Source: Dactylonectria macrodidyma
Taxonomy: Eukaryota; Ascomycota; Sordariomycetes; Hypocreales; Nectriaceae
NCBI GenBank assembly: GCA_020744425.1
Contig: JAGMUV010000004.1
Location: 682,001 to 746,000, forward strand
Direction: 5' to 3'
Length of the DNA stretch: 64,000 nt
Part shown: positions 35,566 through 47,500 of the stretch, one piece after another
Numbering within the stretch: the first letter of the stretch is position 1
Layout: each line of letters begins with the position of its first letter
The notes under the pieces: model-generated
Seen by the model: only the letters and a program-made list of their open reading frames with translations
Databases searched by the model: none
What the model was told of the DNA's origin: nothing
Made by a program: the position numbers and the translations under genes

Positions 35566-36528
35566 ATGGACTCCTCAGCTCTCCCGCGAATCACCATCCT
35601 AGGATCCCTCAACATGGACCTCGTCTCCTATGTCCCCCACCATCCCCTTCCTGGCGAGACCCTTACCTCCAACTACTTCACCACCTCCCCGGGCGGCAAG
35701 GGCGCCAACCAGGCCGTCGCCTGCGGCAAGCTCTCTCGCGCCTCTGACTTATCCCACCCATCAGCCACCGTCTCCATGATCGGCGCTATCGGTGCGGACC
35801 CTTATGGGACTCTGCTACTCGATAGCTTGCGGTCCTACGGTGTCTCCGTGGACGCTGTTGCTGTACGCAAAGACCACAAGACGGGTCTCGCCATCATCGT
35901 TGTCGACGAGCCATCCGGTCAGAACCGTATCATTCTCTCTCCAGAGGCAAACCACTCCCTCCGCCCCCAGGACTTTGAGACGTTGCCTGATCCTCGACCC
36001 GATCTGCTCATCATGCAGCTTGAGATCCCCTTTGACACAGTTATGCAGTCACTCAAGGCAGCGAAGGCGGCCGGCGTTCCCGTTCTTCTGAACCCAGCCC
36101 CCGCTCAGGAGCTCCCCCAAGAGGCATATGACGGGCTCGCCCACCTTGTGGTCAATGAGACCGAGGCCGCTATCCTTGCAGGTTGCTCCGAGTCCGATCT
36201 AGACGATATCGCGGGCCTGGTCCGAGTGGGCAAGGTCTTTCTGGAGCGCGGCGTCGAGAATATCATCATCACCCTCGGTGGCCGCGGTGTGTACTATGCC
36301 AGCAAGGCTGGTAAGAGCGAGCTGCTCCCGGCTACCAAGACCTCGGTCGTCGACACCACTGCTGCTGGTGACACCTTCGTTGGTTCTTATGCCCTCGCCG
36401 TCGTAGCGGCCAAGGGTGGTGCCTTTGACATCGACGCCGCCATCAAGGCCGCCAACAAGGCCGCTGCCATCACTGTCGCGCGGAAGGGCGCTCAGATCTC
36501 CATCCCCTGGAGGGATGAACTAGAGTAG
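35566..36528 (+). CDS. Ribokinase (PfkB family)
   Basis: A single exon of 320 codons with a good start context (acaccATGG). ITILGSLNMDLV at the N-terminus carries the substrate-binding N-x-D motif. SPGGKGANQAVACGKL (about 41-56) is PfkB signature 1. TTAAGDTFVGSYA contains the anion-hole/catalytic motif with D269 as catalytic base; the usual GAGD reads AAGD, a common ribokinase variant. NAAAITVARKGAQ-like C-terminal residues contact the nucleotide. It phosphorylates D-ribose to ribose 5-phosphate in the cytosol, feeding the pentose phosphate pathway and nucleotide synthesis. The upstream frame stays open from 35470 but the preceding codons are leader-like. Adenosine kinase is unlikely because the GGKGANQA motif is ribokinase-type. 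Confidence 0.93.
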   Translation: MDSSALPRITILGSLNMDLVSYVPHHPLPGETLTSNYFTTSPGGKGANQAVACGKLSRASDLSHPSATVSMIGAIGADPYGTLLLDSLRSYGVSVDAVAVRKDHKTGLAIIVVDEPSGQNRIILSPEANHSLRPQDFETLPDPRPDLLIMQLEIPFDTVMQSLKAAKAAGVPVLLNPAPAQELPQEAYDGLAHLVVNETEAAILAGCSESDLDDIAGLVRVGKVFLERGVENIIITLGGRGVYYASKAGKSELLPATKTSVVDTTAAGDTFVGSYALAVVAAKGGAFDIDAAIKAANKAAAITVARKGAQISIPWRDELE

Positions 36529-36596
36529 ACATACCAGTACATAGTATACAAAAGAAATTTCAAAAACTCGATTCTGCAAGGACAACTACACCCCTG

Positions 36597-36626
36597 CCTC
36601 TACCTCTACCTCTACCTCTACCTCTG
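36597..36626. repeat. Hexanucleotide tandem repeat (CCTCTA)n
   Basis: Four perfect CCTCTA units are followed by CCTCTG, between the ribokinase 3' end and the last exon of the convergent minus-strand gene. Confidence 0.85.
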
Positions 36627-36629
36627 CCC

Positions 36630-38730
36630 TTAGAACCACGCTCCCCATCCCCAGCGACCCGCATCCTTCCTGGCCTTGGCTGGTGCGGCTGGTGTTTCTG
36701 GTCCCTCCCTCACTTGCCCGTTTCTGCTAGTCTCCTGATCCCGAGCCGCCATTGATAGATCGGTTCTCACTGGCAACAAGCCCCTCAGAGTCTCGGCCCC
36801 GAGCGAACGCCTCTTCCACAGCCCGCTGCCTAAGCTCCCCTGACGCTCCGCAACTGAGAGTGCACGAGACTGAGTTCTCGGTCCGACGTCTGTGGATAAA
36901 GGGCCAGGACTGTGTAACCCCGTTCCGCGAGTTGAATGCCTTTGGTTGAGCAACCCCTGATCTATACTCGGGGATGAGCCCCGCGATGAGGCCACCGCGG
37001 CAGCCCCTGGCGTCGCTGGTCTAGTGTCTATCATGGAGCCCGCCACCTGGGATTCGCGAGCTCCAGTAATAGTACTTTTCTGAAGACTCGCACGTCTCAG
37101 TGGCACAGCTGGTGCCGTCTAAGCGGAAGATGCCAGCATGGCAATCCCCTCTGCATCATCCCCGTCCACGTCCAGTTGGGACCAAGCCGGCTGTGCCATT
37201 GAGTGCGCAAACATGCTTGGGGTGCACTCATGATTTCCCATCTGTTGTATCATCACTTTGGCCTTCTCAACGCCCCAGTGTCGCCCAATGAGCGGGAATA
37301 GGGACTCCGCTCCTCGCAACGGGGGAGGAGACCATGGCGAGAGCATGTTGTGAATCTTCACAGATGCAGTAGCGACTGTGTCGACTCTGCTCTGGACGCT
37401 GGAAACGCCACCACCAAGGCGGGTCACGTCTCTCAAGGTGGGAAACGCCGAGTGGCGATATGATACTCGAATGTGTGCATACCCTATTTGTGAGTCTCCC
37501 AGCTCCGCTGCGAGGTCCTCCATCAAATCCGCCGAGTTTTGTCGGTTATGTCCACTCGATGATTTTCGTACTGGCGTTGCTTTCTTAACTTCTATTTGGA
37601 TTTGTGCTAGAATAAGGATGCTCGATCCAGCGTGAAGAAAACTACCTGCGTATCAGCACCTGAAATCGAGCCAGCAAGATACCAGCATGCTTACCTTGGG
37701 AGAGTCTGTTCTCGCAAAACCTGGAGAATTGATGAGCTTCCAGTTGGCAACACTTCAACGCTAAGGTCGTCAAGGCTCCCAAATTCAAACCCCCCCCCTT
37801 AGAACGTCGTCAGCAACCCCTACTTCAAACCACTAGTTATGTCCTCACTCTATGCATACCTCGAGAGTGAATTGGCAGCTCTATGCAAAAATCTGGCCGG
37901 CTCTGTGCCTTCGGGTCTGCCCCACCGCTTAGAATTGGCGAGAGTCGACCCGTGATTTCGATCGCTGTCCACCAAGTGTGTCGTCCGGCCGCGAGAGCGG
38001 CCACCTCTGACGTGACCTCAACATGAGGGGTCAAGACATATGCATGATCTGGCCGCCATGGTGGGTTTAGTCCAGTCATTTCAGTCTTCGGTCCAGGCTC
38101 CGTCGTTTGACTTTGCTTAACCGACCATGGCAGAGAGGAATCCGTAGATGCGTCTCGCAAGTTGGATAGGGGGGGACGCGCCTTGGCAGCTCGACGAATG
38201 CCGTAACTAGCTGAAAACGTGGCAGCAGGTAAAGAACCACACTAAAAATCCTTCTTATCAACCTGACTTACGGCATCAATGCGTCCTCGTCGTGTCTTTC
38301 TCACTGTTAGTGCACCAGATTGCCCCAGATCCAGCTCACGAGGGAGGCTCCCATCCCAGGCCCCGCGCTTGGCCTCCTGCGAGGGGTAAGGATGGTCACT
38401 TCTCCTTCCTTGTAAATGACAAGGTTTGGCATCTAGGATGCGGTTCTCTTTACCCGCTGCTGAGTGAACATCACTAGGCCTTCGACGCTTTACCCTCATG
38501 GGCGTATGACCCTCCTCTTGAGTATCCGTCTCAGCCTTAGCGCTGTGATCGGTTGACTCACTCATGCAGCTGATGACGTCGTATTGATTGTGACGGATTG
38601 CCTTCTTGGGTATCCGCAGAGGGCTCGGTTTGTCACATATCATATGTTGTCCGTTGACGTGGAGCTCTGTAAGGGGTGGTACACAGGCGGTGGGAGCCAT
38701 ATTGTTGTTCGGTTGTCGATCACGATCCAT
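36630..38730 (-). CDS. Conserved fungal protein of unknown function; in-frame TAG near the 3' end
   Basis: Exons inferred in transcript order: 38272-38730 (ATG at 38730), 37860-38181, 37695-37797, and 37641 onward. The first acceptor is uncertain: AAG at 38182 keeps the frame, whereas the better-looking CAG upstream does not. Translation includes WWTAIEITGRLS, EFGSLDDLSVEVLPTGSSSILQVL, SSILILAQIQI, GYAHIRVSYRHSAFPTLRD and PLFPLIGRHWGVEKAK-like segments. These look like an ordered beta-rich core I recall from other hypocrealean hypothetical proteins, without a named domain. At 37119-37121 an in-frame TAG ends the frame (about 468 residues). The same frame is then open for another 162 codons to 36630, ending GRWGWGAWF, which looks like a natural C-terminus. 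A 51-nt phase-0 intron (weak GTGGAC donor, CTTAG acceptor) would skip the TAG and give about 614 residues; otherwise this is a nonsense allele. The N-terminal 150 residues are basic and disordered. Confidence 0.6.
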
Positions 38731-39327
38731 CGAGCCAGTTTCAGCGGAATTCGACTTTTTGCGTAATATTCTGTTTAACACACGCTAGATTGATACACTG
38801 AGGGCCTTGACTCTTCGAGCTTGGTATTCGGCAAAGTGGCTTGAGGGAAACTTAAGTTGCGTGGTGGAGTCAAAACCCAAGAAACATGCGCAAGAACCCG
38901 CGACAGTGATTTGATACTCCTTAGGGCGAACACATAATCTGATACGAGTAGATAAAAAGGCGCAACGGGCGTCATTTAGTCATCATTTCTGGTCAGAATC
39001 GTTGATGATGTGTGTCACCGTGAGCACGTCGGTTGGTTATGAGAAACAAAGCGTGACGAATGATTGAAGAAAGAAGTTTGAAATACTATTTATGACAAAT
39101 CAGGACTCTAATGGGTATCAGCATCAACCTTGACGTTGAGCAAGAGCCTTCAATAACAAGCTGGAAGGCAAGGTAGGTAGGTAAGTTGTTTGGCTTTGTG
39201 CATGGAGTGTAACTCAAGACCACCCTCTAGGGTAGTCGTACCTGCACAAGTAGGCAAAATGAAAGTCCAAGGAAGGATCTCTCCGTCATCCAGAACACCA
39301 ATGATGCGGAGCTGATACGAGTTTAAG
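38731..39327. other. Intergenic region, no gene seen
   Basis: A 597-bp spacer between two minus-strand genes. It includes AGGTAGGTAGGTAAG at 39170-39184. It should contain the promoter of the hypothetical gene on its left. Confidence 0.6.
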
Positions 39328-40489
39328 TCATGTTGCACTCCCAAGGGTACGCCTGAGGTTTTCCTTCACCGAATCAACGTCGTTGTCCTCCATCGCTAAA
39401 AACCGTATCTTAAGCTGGTTAGCGAGAGTGTGGCAGCTTGGTGGTCATTACTTACCAAATCATCAGGTGTCGTAGTGGCACCATAGAGAACAGGTTCTGA
39501 AAGACTGGCGGCAATGCCTTTCTTGACCCTGTCTTCCCAAACACCATCCCAATTCCACTCGCCGGGATGTCGGACAGCTTCAGCTGGCTGTGCTAACTTG
39601 GCTGAGCCTGGGGAACTCTCGTCACCTTGCGCAGTATCTCCACCCTGTCCTTGAGAATCATCTGCCGGAGGTAAATCGTCTGCCAGCTTTCCTGCTGCCC
39701 GTCGATGGGTTCGCCAAGCATGCCAGGCGCCTGGGTTGCCTGCCGCGGTCAGTGGTACGGAGTCGAGCAATTCTTCATCGTCAAAAGCGCCTCGGATGTA
39801 TCGTAAGATCCCGTATGCAGAGGTTCCCTTCTTGTTGGTTTGCATGTAGAGCGGTGCCTCTCCTCCGGGAGTAGCCCTCGACGCTGGTGAGCTCAAGTTG
39901 CCAGAAGTACCTTGTAGAGGGACCGGGCTTGCCAGTGAGTGATTGGAAGTTTGCTTAGAGTCCCTGACACTGCGTCTCCCTCGTCCAAACCAATCCGGGA
40001 AGCCATGGCGTAGGCTGAAACCGCCAGGGGGCAGCCGTTCCTGATCAGACGCACTCACGGTGCCGCTCTCCTGTATGTCGGTTGTGTACATATATGTCGT
40101 TAATGGCGTAATAAGGGGATGGAACATATCGGAAGAGAATGTGACGAGGGGCGGAAGTTGGGGATATGAGTCGGGAAAGGATATTTGAAATCGCAGGACA
40201 GCGGGAGCATAAGGGCCTAATGTTATAGTCAGTATTACGTGGTGAAAGTCTACCACTGCGCTCACCGTTTCGAACGAAAAGAACGCCGGACCAGAGAGTA
40301 GGATCCCCTGGGGTCAAACTGACAAACATTCCCTCAGGGCAAGCCTGCTTCAACCCGGTGCTGGACTCCCATTAGTCTCGACTCGAGGGAGCGGGGAGGG
40401 GTCGAGTAAAGGGATCATTGTACGGACAACTCAGATAGTAGTTGCTGCCTGCGCAGCGATGGCAGGGCCCCCATCTTTATGGAAGCCAT
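39328..40489 (-). CDS. UBC-fold protein lacking the catalytic cysteine (E2 variant, FTS/AKTIP-like)
   Basis: Four exons in transcript order (40428-40489, 40266-40360, 39456-40216, 39328-39414) give about 334 residues. The start MASIKMGALPSLRRQQLLSEF is completed across an intron with a GTCCGT donor. The UBC fold covers about 18-110: GMFVSLTPGDPTLWSGVLFVRNGPYAP, then RFQISFPDSYPQLPPLVTF and DMFHPLITPLTTYMYTTD. The HPN motif is reduced to HPL and no Cys lies at the E2 active-site position, so the protein should not conjugate ubiquitin. This matches the AKTIP/FTS type, which in the FTS-Hook-FHIP complex links early endosomes to dynein; that role is inferred by family only. A long disordered region follows. 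The last intron is 41 nt (ending CTAACCAG). An alternative acceptor (TTTTTAG) would give a much shorter end, RWRTTTLIR. Confidence 0.78.
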
Positions 40490-40881
40490 ACTGCTTCACT
40501 AGAGTCGCTACGCGAGCGAGGATTGCAATCTTTTGGTACGAAGCGTCCGGGACAGTTAGCGATGGTGTTGTGCATTGGACAGCTGCTGCACGGTTGGGCG
40601 GTGTAAGGAGGCGGTCTACGATTCTGCCGGACAGAAGCCAAGGATGCCAAGGCCGATGGCGGGGTTGCTATGGTGGGGTTACACAATGCGCGACGACAAG
40701 ACGTCTGGCGAGACGAAGAGCTTCAAAGGTCGCAGGCCGTTGCAAAATATCTTCAAGTAGATGGATACTGGCCAGCAGCCCTCTATGTTCACAAGTATAT
40801 GTTATCTCGTTGTCGTGACTGCCCCCTTGCGCGATTCCTCACAGTGCTTGTAAACCTGAATCTCTGGTGTAGTCATTATCA

Positions 40882-41590
40882 TTAGTGCCCGAGGCGCTGC
40901 TCGATCTTGGCCTTCTCCTGGGCTTTCAGCTGCGCCACATCCTCTCTCGTAGCGTTGTAGGAAGCCGTCACCTGGTTGAAGGGATTATCGGGGTGCTTTT
41001 CGAACTCCTTTCTGATCCTTTGTTTACGCTGGTCCAGTCGCAGGCCGACACCGCTGCCATCCTGCTTCATTTCCTGAAGGCGGCGTTCCTCGTATTTCGC
41101 GTACGCCGCGGGGAATCGTCTCTCAGGATGCTTGTCGATCTTATCGTCACTGGAGCCGGCTGTCAATGACAGAGCATCCAGTGCGTTGTCGATGCCAGAG
41201 GCGCTGAGGGTAGTGGGCTTGTCATCCAACTGGGCGAGATCAAGGCCGCGCGACTTCTTGACCGGCGCTTTGGACTTCTTGGGGGCTTTTCCGGGAGTGT
41301 TGGCCTCATCCTCGGCCATGAGGGCGTCCTTTTCAGCCTTCTTCCTGGCAGCTTCGGCCTTCTTGGCCGCTTCGGCCTCCCTTGTGCGTCATGTCAGCTC
41401 TGCATAATACGTCATGTTCCACTGCGTCGCGTGCTCACTTCTTTGCGTTGTTTTTGGATCCCTTGGACCACTTGTCGTCCTCGGCAGCGGCTTCACGAGC
41501 GCTCTCGGCGGCGGCTTTTTGAGCCGCAGCATCCGCCTTGCGAGCGTTGCCAGCAACCTTCTTGCTATTTTCGCCCTTCTTGCCGGCCAT
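40882..41590 (-). CDS. CCDC124/Lso2-type ribosome-associated coiled-coil protein
   Basis: Two exons (41439-41590 and 40882-41380) give 216 residues, with the start MAGKKGENSKKVAGNARKAD. The N-terminal half is an uninterrupted charged helix rich in Ala/Lys/Glu (DDKWSKGSKNNAKKEAEAAKKAEAARKKAEKD). The C-terminal domain (about 120-216) contains DNALDALSL, HPERRFPAAYAKYEERRL and LRLDQRKQRIRKEFEKHPDNPFNQ, the DUF1014/CCDC124 signature. Members bind the inter-subunit and mRNA-channel region of hibernating 80S ribosomes and help their recovery from stationary phase or starvation. Spacing of 392 bp to the E2-like gene on the same strand leaves room for an independent promoter. Length and motifs match the family. 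Confidence 0.9.
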
Positions 41591-44500
41591 TGCGAATATC
41601 TGGGCTGCCTGTGTGGCTGATCAGAGAAAACGAGTCGAGTTGCCTCAATGGACTTGTCGGTTCACTTTCGAGTTGGGGCTAGCGACTTTGGTGGTGTTGC
41701 TTGATGCGGTCTCTTGGTCCAAGATTCGGCATGTCCCCTGGCAAAGAATATCGCTTAATTGAGGCTGATGCCTGGCACTTCTTTGGGACTGACCGGCCCG
41801 GACAGTGCGTTGAATGGTCGATCACTTGCGCGAACACTGTGTGTAAGCCTTCAGCACCTACCCTGTAACTTGATGGACGCAAGGCACATCGGGGTTATTT
41901 GGCAACGTCATCTGAGGCCTGCTTGGTTACACGAAATTATCACCAATATATCCTGCTGAATGCTTCACGGGCAAGGCACTCGGTTAGTCGTCGCATCGAA
42001 TACGAGGCGACCTGAGACCAACAGGCAACCCTTGTGACAGGGCTGGGAATGATGACTTTCACAGAGCAATTTACGGCCTCACGCATCAATAGTCGTCACC
42101 AGGGTCCAGGCCTCACTAATTCTTGGTGTATGCTGTATTCCCTGTTTGGTACACTTGACAACCCTTTCGCAGCCGTGTGTCACACGAGGGGCTGGGTTCC
42201 ACGCCGTCGGAGTTCTTATGTGAGCGCCGAATTGCTCGGGTCCTTCGCCCACTTATGTATGGTGCGCTGAACTTGGTACCCTCATCGTCACTCTGGTGTC
42301 ATTGCTCATGCGGCTGGTGTTCTGAGTCAGATTTGATCGATTTTGGACCTTGTGCCTTGGACAGGCAACACCACGGCCCGTATCACAACCAATTCTTTCG
42401 AGATGTCTAGGCACACGCTTCCATCGCAAGGATTTGACATGGGCCCAGCTCATCGCAGGCCTCATTCGGACCGGGGGGAACCCGATTGTAAGACGTAGTA
42501 GCCTTGTTCGGGGTTTCCGCGCTGCTCCCATGCACTTCCCGATCCATTGGGCGGGGACTGCTGTCGGTATCTTAGCTAGCCTGCTGATTATGCACCGAAA
42601 TCGCGGCACGGGACAGGGCGCAAACTAATTTGGTGTCTCAAGTCCACTGTGTGTACATCGGGCTGGCGGGGATCTATCCAGGAAACCATGGTACCATGCC
42701 ATGAGCTGCTCCCAGGATCTCTCGTGGACCATGGTAGTGATAACCCCCGCATTCTTGGAGGGGGTCGCCGTTAGGGAAGATCAATGGATCGATGAATCAA
42801 TGCATCGCGCTCGGGGCTCGTTTGATGAAGAGGGGGACGCGGGGGGCCGCCTGACCTCCACTGGCAACAGATGGCACAGCACAACGCGTTGTAACCATAC
42901 TTGAATATGGCCTGGCCCAGAGAACTGGAAGAGGGTGTCGGTGTGAGAGATACACCAGTGCCCATCAGAGAGGTCACTTTTGGTACCACTAAGCTGGTTC
43001 ACTGGGTGATAGAACATGGCCCACATGCAGGACGGATCCAGGGTCAGAATATCGGATGAGGCGGCTGGCATTACAGCCGTCCCACTCCGAGCTCTACATC
43101 GTTGTTCCCGATGAAGAGCTCACAAGCATCGGTACCAATGATGCCTACGATCCCCAACATGGTCTGGGGTATAATCCGTATTGTGGTAATCTGAATGCCA
43201 ATGGATGCAACACCCATTGGACAGCTCTAAGTCCGAGGTGAGATTACCAAAAGTGCCAATGAATTATTAGAAATCAAGATGCACCACTGCCACTCGATGT
43301 CCCCTGCCGTATGCCTCTCCATGACATGAGACCATCATTGAGGTTCCTGGCGTTAGGGGTTGGCGAAACATCCCCAGCCTTGGAAGTGCTTGCCGAGGGC
43401 AAACGCCGCTCCACTGCTGACCCCCTCGCTTCGAGGTGTTGTTGCTGTTTTTGTCATCAAGCACTCTGCCAAGGTTACCTCATCGCACGATGGCGTCCAT
43501 ATCATCAGAAGCGGCAGGTGATATGGGGCGAAGAGCTGAACGACCGAGGCCGCGAGGTGTACTACGCGAGGTGAGCTGTGCCTCTCCACGCCATCACGTC
43601 GTATCTGTCGGTCACCAACGCTACAATCTTGATCATGCAGGACGCAGAGGCAACAAGACGTTTGTTTCCTCACCGTTGAGATGGCCAACCAATGAAAGAA
43701 GGGTTGTGACAAAAAAGGAGCCTTGCATCGCTCACGGTTGCATTGGTTGACCCTCTCGTTGGTTCCGCGCGGGGATAAGACTTCAGAAGCATATCCGGCT
43801 AGGTCAGTGCTACTATGTGTAGTAGTGGCGTCGGAGGTGGAGGGGAAGTTGGTCAAGCAGGAAGAGTTCAACAGCGGATGTAGATACGCGGTCCGGATGG
43901 TCGCCTCGTCTGAGGAGTCTGCGACGGAAAAAGGACGGGCAAGCCAATTGGATGTCGTGAAACAGAAGGAGTTGCGGGCGCGTCTAAAATCGCATGTTGG
44001 GGTCTCTTGTGTTACGTCGCTCAAGGCAAGGAGGATGCCTTGACGCGTGATGACCTATTTGGATCGCGTGCATCCGCTAACCACCAAGTCAGCGCCATAT
44101 GCCGCCTTGGGTGGATGAAGTTGAAAATGCGTGATGCAGTGGCGCTCTGGCTGCTGCTGGTCAATCCTTCAGGAATTTTCATACATCAAAGCGTTATCCT
44201 GCTGTGAAGGTCACAGAGACCAAGTCTGTTGGTCACCTGTGTGATGGGTTCAGTTCGACAGGGTTCAGGACTCAGCTCAGCCCTTCCCAAGGCGCCCAAA
44301 GCGCCCGGGGGGGTAGTCCCGCACTGGATGGTCGGCCAAAGAGCTGCAGCGCCCCTGCTATCACCGATCAGCCCAACGTCCAGGACCAGATGTGACAGGT
44401 CACTGTGTGTCCGAACTCAATGTCGCAAACGGGAGGGGATGTGGTTATTGTGCGGTTTGAGAGCCAGCCACGATCATGATGACATGTCCTAATCGTAACC

Positions 44501-47500
44501 GTGCCATGCCGGACACGCCGCTGAGCGGTTGCGCGCGTTGCGTGGGACAATTAGAAGTCCGAGCGGTGGCAAACGGGGTGTTCCTCGCTGGGACGGGGGT
44601 ACTGATGCTGGGTTCATGTCTTGATGTATTCTTAGTCATTGAGGATCGACAGCACGAAACAGACAAGCAGGGCTGCGTCTCTTAGAAACATCTTGCCTAG
44701 GTCGTCGGAGGTGAGATGCGGGATGCAGGATGCGGGATACGGCGAGCTTCGATTCTCGGTAAGTCCTTCATGAGGTCAGCGAAGCTGAGTCGACCGAAAA
44801 CGGACATCGGGGGTGTTCGCATGTTGCAGGGCCCCGGACGAAAACAAGGCTGCAGAGAGGCGAGTTTGGGGCCGATCAAGTGCCTGGATTCGTTGACGTG
44901 GCGTGCGGCCCCCTTTAGGGAGAACAGGCGCGACAAGACCCGGTGATCTGGATCAGCCCTTGTCTTGGAGATGCCAGATCAAGATGCAGGAAGGGTAAAG
45001 CCTCAAAGGCAAAACTGCAGAGTCGCAAAGGCAAAGCCGAAAAGCGCCTAAGGCGTCGAAACATCTACTATGTAAAGTCAAAAGGCCCCAAGAGCTAGAG
45101 GCCCCTCGCATCTCAGCTATTCGGCCCGTGCTGTCCAGCTGGTCTCACAGTTGTGTGATCGTAGAGCAACGTCATGGTGATGGAAGGGACTGGTCATCTG
45201 TGACTGCGGAACCGAGCTGCTGCGGGCGGCGCTGTGCGAAGAAGGGTGTATGGGAAAACCTTGGCCCGGGTTCCTAAACGCGGGATTGATCGAGACTGAG
45301 CCGTAAGTGCGCGAGAGTGTGAAAGTGTGATGGAGTGAATGAGGCAACAGTTGCGTGTGTGTGTTGCATGTTTGAGTAGGCAGGTAAACTACTCCTACTA
45401 TGTAAGGTATGTAAGCTTGGGCTTGAGTGCGTGCGTCAGAACACTGAGGAAGTCGCCTCAGTCGCGCTTGTTGTCGCGGATGTTCCAATTCGTCCGGATC
45501 GGCCAGGCACGATTCCCCGTGATGGAAAATTGCTGCGAATCACGGGATGCTACCCGCCCCTGCATGGATGAGCTCAGCTACGAGTACGTGTTGTGTACGT
45601 TCGCAGTACGTCTCTATGGTACATAACTTCCTTACCTTACGTAGTACCTACAAAGCCCACCGGAGTGAGGCCAGCTTCGGACTGCTCCAGCGCAAGAGCA
45701 CCGGCTCGTGACAGAGTGGCAATCCATAGCTTCGTTAGTCCAACGCCCCCCCCTTTTACACCCTTGCTCACAATCCGTCACCCTCCCCACCACTTTCCAA
45801 ATCTCCACTTTCCAGACTCCACCTTCCATGGCTTCTCCACCCTCGGCCATCCCTGCCCCTTTTTTCGAAACCTTCGAGAATCCAAGAATAACTGGGGCGA
45901 CCGGCGGTCAGTCTGACTACCCCTGCCTGGTCCTCCAACTCATTACAGAACTTCTCCAGAGAAATACGCCCGCTCGCGGGGCTGCTGGGCCTCCTCAGCT
46001 CGCTCACCAGCCCGTCCCAGCCGCCATCCCCAGCCCACGACTCGGCCCAAGGGCTTGAGAGACCACTCTAGGGCCCACGAACACAGGGAACCCACGACAC
46101 CCGGATTAATTTACCTACTGCCTACGTACATGTACGGGGTAGAATGGGCGACGGGCGACGCCGAACGCTTGCGGGGCCATGGCAATCAACACGAGATGAT
46201 GGATGGGTCCTCTCATTTTGCCATTCTGCACAGTAATCAAGACCTCGCGTGGGATGTGGCTGTTGATCGACATTGTCATTGGCATGACATCAGGTGAGAG
46301 GCGAGTCGGTGTATCGAGAGAGACTCGGTAGGCAGAAATGCACTGTCAAAGACTCCAAGGCCCGCATGTTAGCAGGCAGCCGCCCCGCCATCGGCTTTGA
46401 ACGTGAGCTGAGACAGACTTGATGCTGTCATCCCAACCCCATGTCGCTGTCTCTCTTGGCGACCTTTGTGCTTAATTCGGAATTTGCACGTGTACGAATA
46501 GCATCTGTCGGGAACATACGTGCAGGTCTGAAACGTCGAACTGAGTGTTTTCTCTTCCTGTAGTAAGGCCCTCTCTTGATGAGTTGACCACTCGGATTGA
46601 ACTCTCCTGGTACCCGGACAATTATTCCTTTTTTCGATATTCCCTGCCATGCTTGATTGCTTTTGACAAGCGGAGGCCCAGTCACTTATCCGCGGTTTTC
46701 CACATCCGGAGCCCATACCAGCGGGACGCATAAGATCAACCCAGCCCACCGGGACGCTCGCCCGCTGCCCCTTTTCCCCTGGGCCTATCCCCCGAGGCGA
46801 TCGCTCACCCACTCGGCTCTTCCCCTCAGGTGGGGCGCCATGCGACGGGTTCCCAGACTGGTAGTCTCCTCGTACTACGGAGTCGCACAAGACCTAAAAG
46901 GTACCGGCACGCACTACAGCATTCGCTAGGGCCGGAAACCAGGGAGACGGTATCCGGAGCCCCGGCAGGGGTCAAAGGTGAGAGGCGCAAAAGGCTATTG
47001 GACGAACCCAAGCGCCCGTTCCCTGCGATGACGACAATGGGGTTTGTAGGCTTGGTCGTCACGGCTTACGCGACACTTGGGTTTCCAGGCGCCGTCGTCG
47101 GCTGGCGGTGAGCCTCGCTGACCTGTGGCCATTTTGGGGGCCTGTCGTCGACCTTGAGTTGGCAGCATCGCATAATGCAGCACCGTTGACGTCTTGGGCT
47201 TCACCGATGGGTTAGGCACTGCACATTGAGCTGGCTAGGTAGATCTGGCGCGGCGGTGGCAAGCGCCTCGGTGCGTCCACGTCGTCGGGATTCAGGCGAG
47301 TCTGGACAAAGTACCCGCTGCACGACATGCGTACATATATATCTATATATATGGATGCCGGAAACTACCACTAAAAGTAAACTTACATGTATTGCGTATG
47401 TACGTGACACTGCATCACCAAACATCGACTTACAGAGGGCGTAGGACACATCCGTACAATCCGTGCAATAATTCCTGAACTACTGCCGTAGATGACATGA

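Noticed and set aside
24977..36528. Possible secondary-metabolite cluster around the P450
   Set aside because: No polyketide synthase, peptide synthetase, terpene cyclase or cluster regulator is adjacent; the permease and ribokinase are separated from it by 2.6 and 3.6 kb of gene-free DNA.
43353..44024. 223-codon reading frame on the minus strand in the gene-free region
   Set aside because: Random-looking composition, overlapping frames on the other strand, no domain, no splice partner and no promoter-like leader.
45829..46058. Short frame starting MASPPSAIPAPFFETFENP after a pyrimidine-rich leader
   Set aside because: The start context is fair, but the protein is short, Pro/Ala-rich and without a recognisable match; too little evidence to call a gene.
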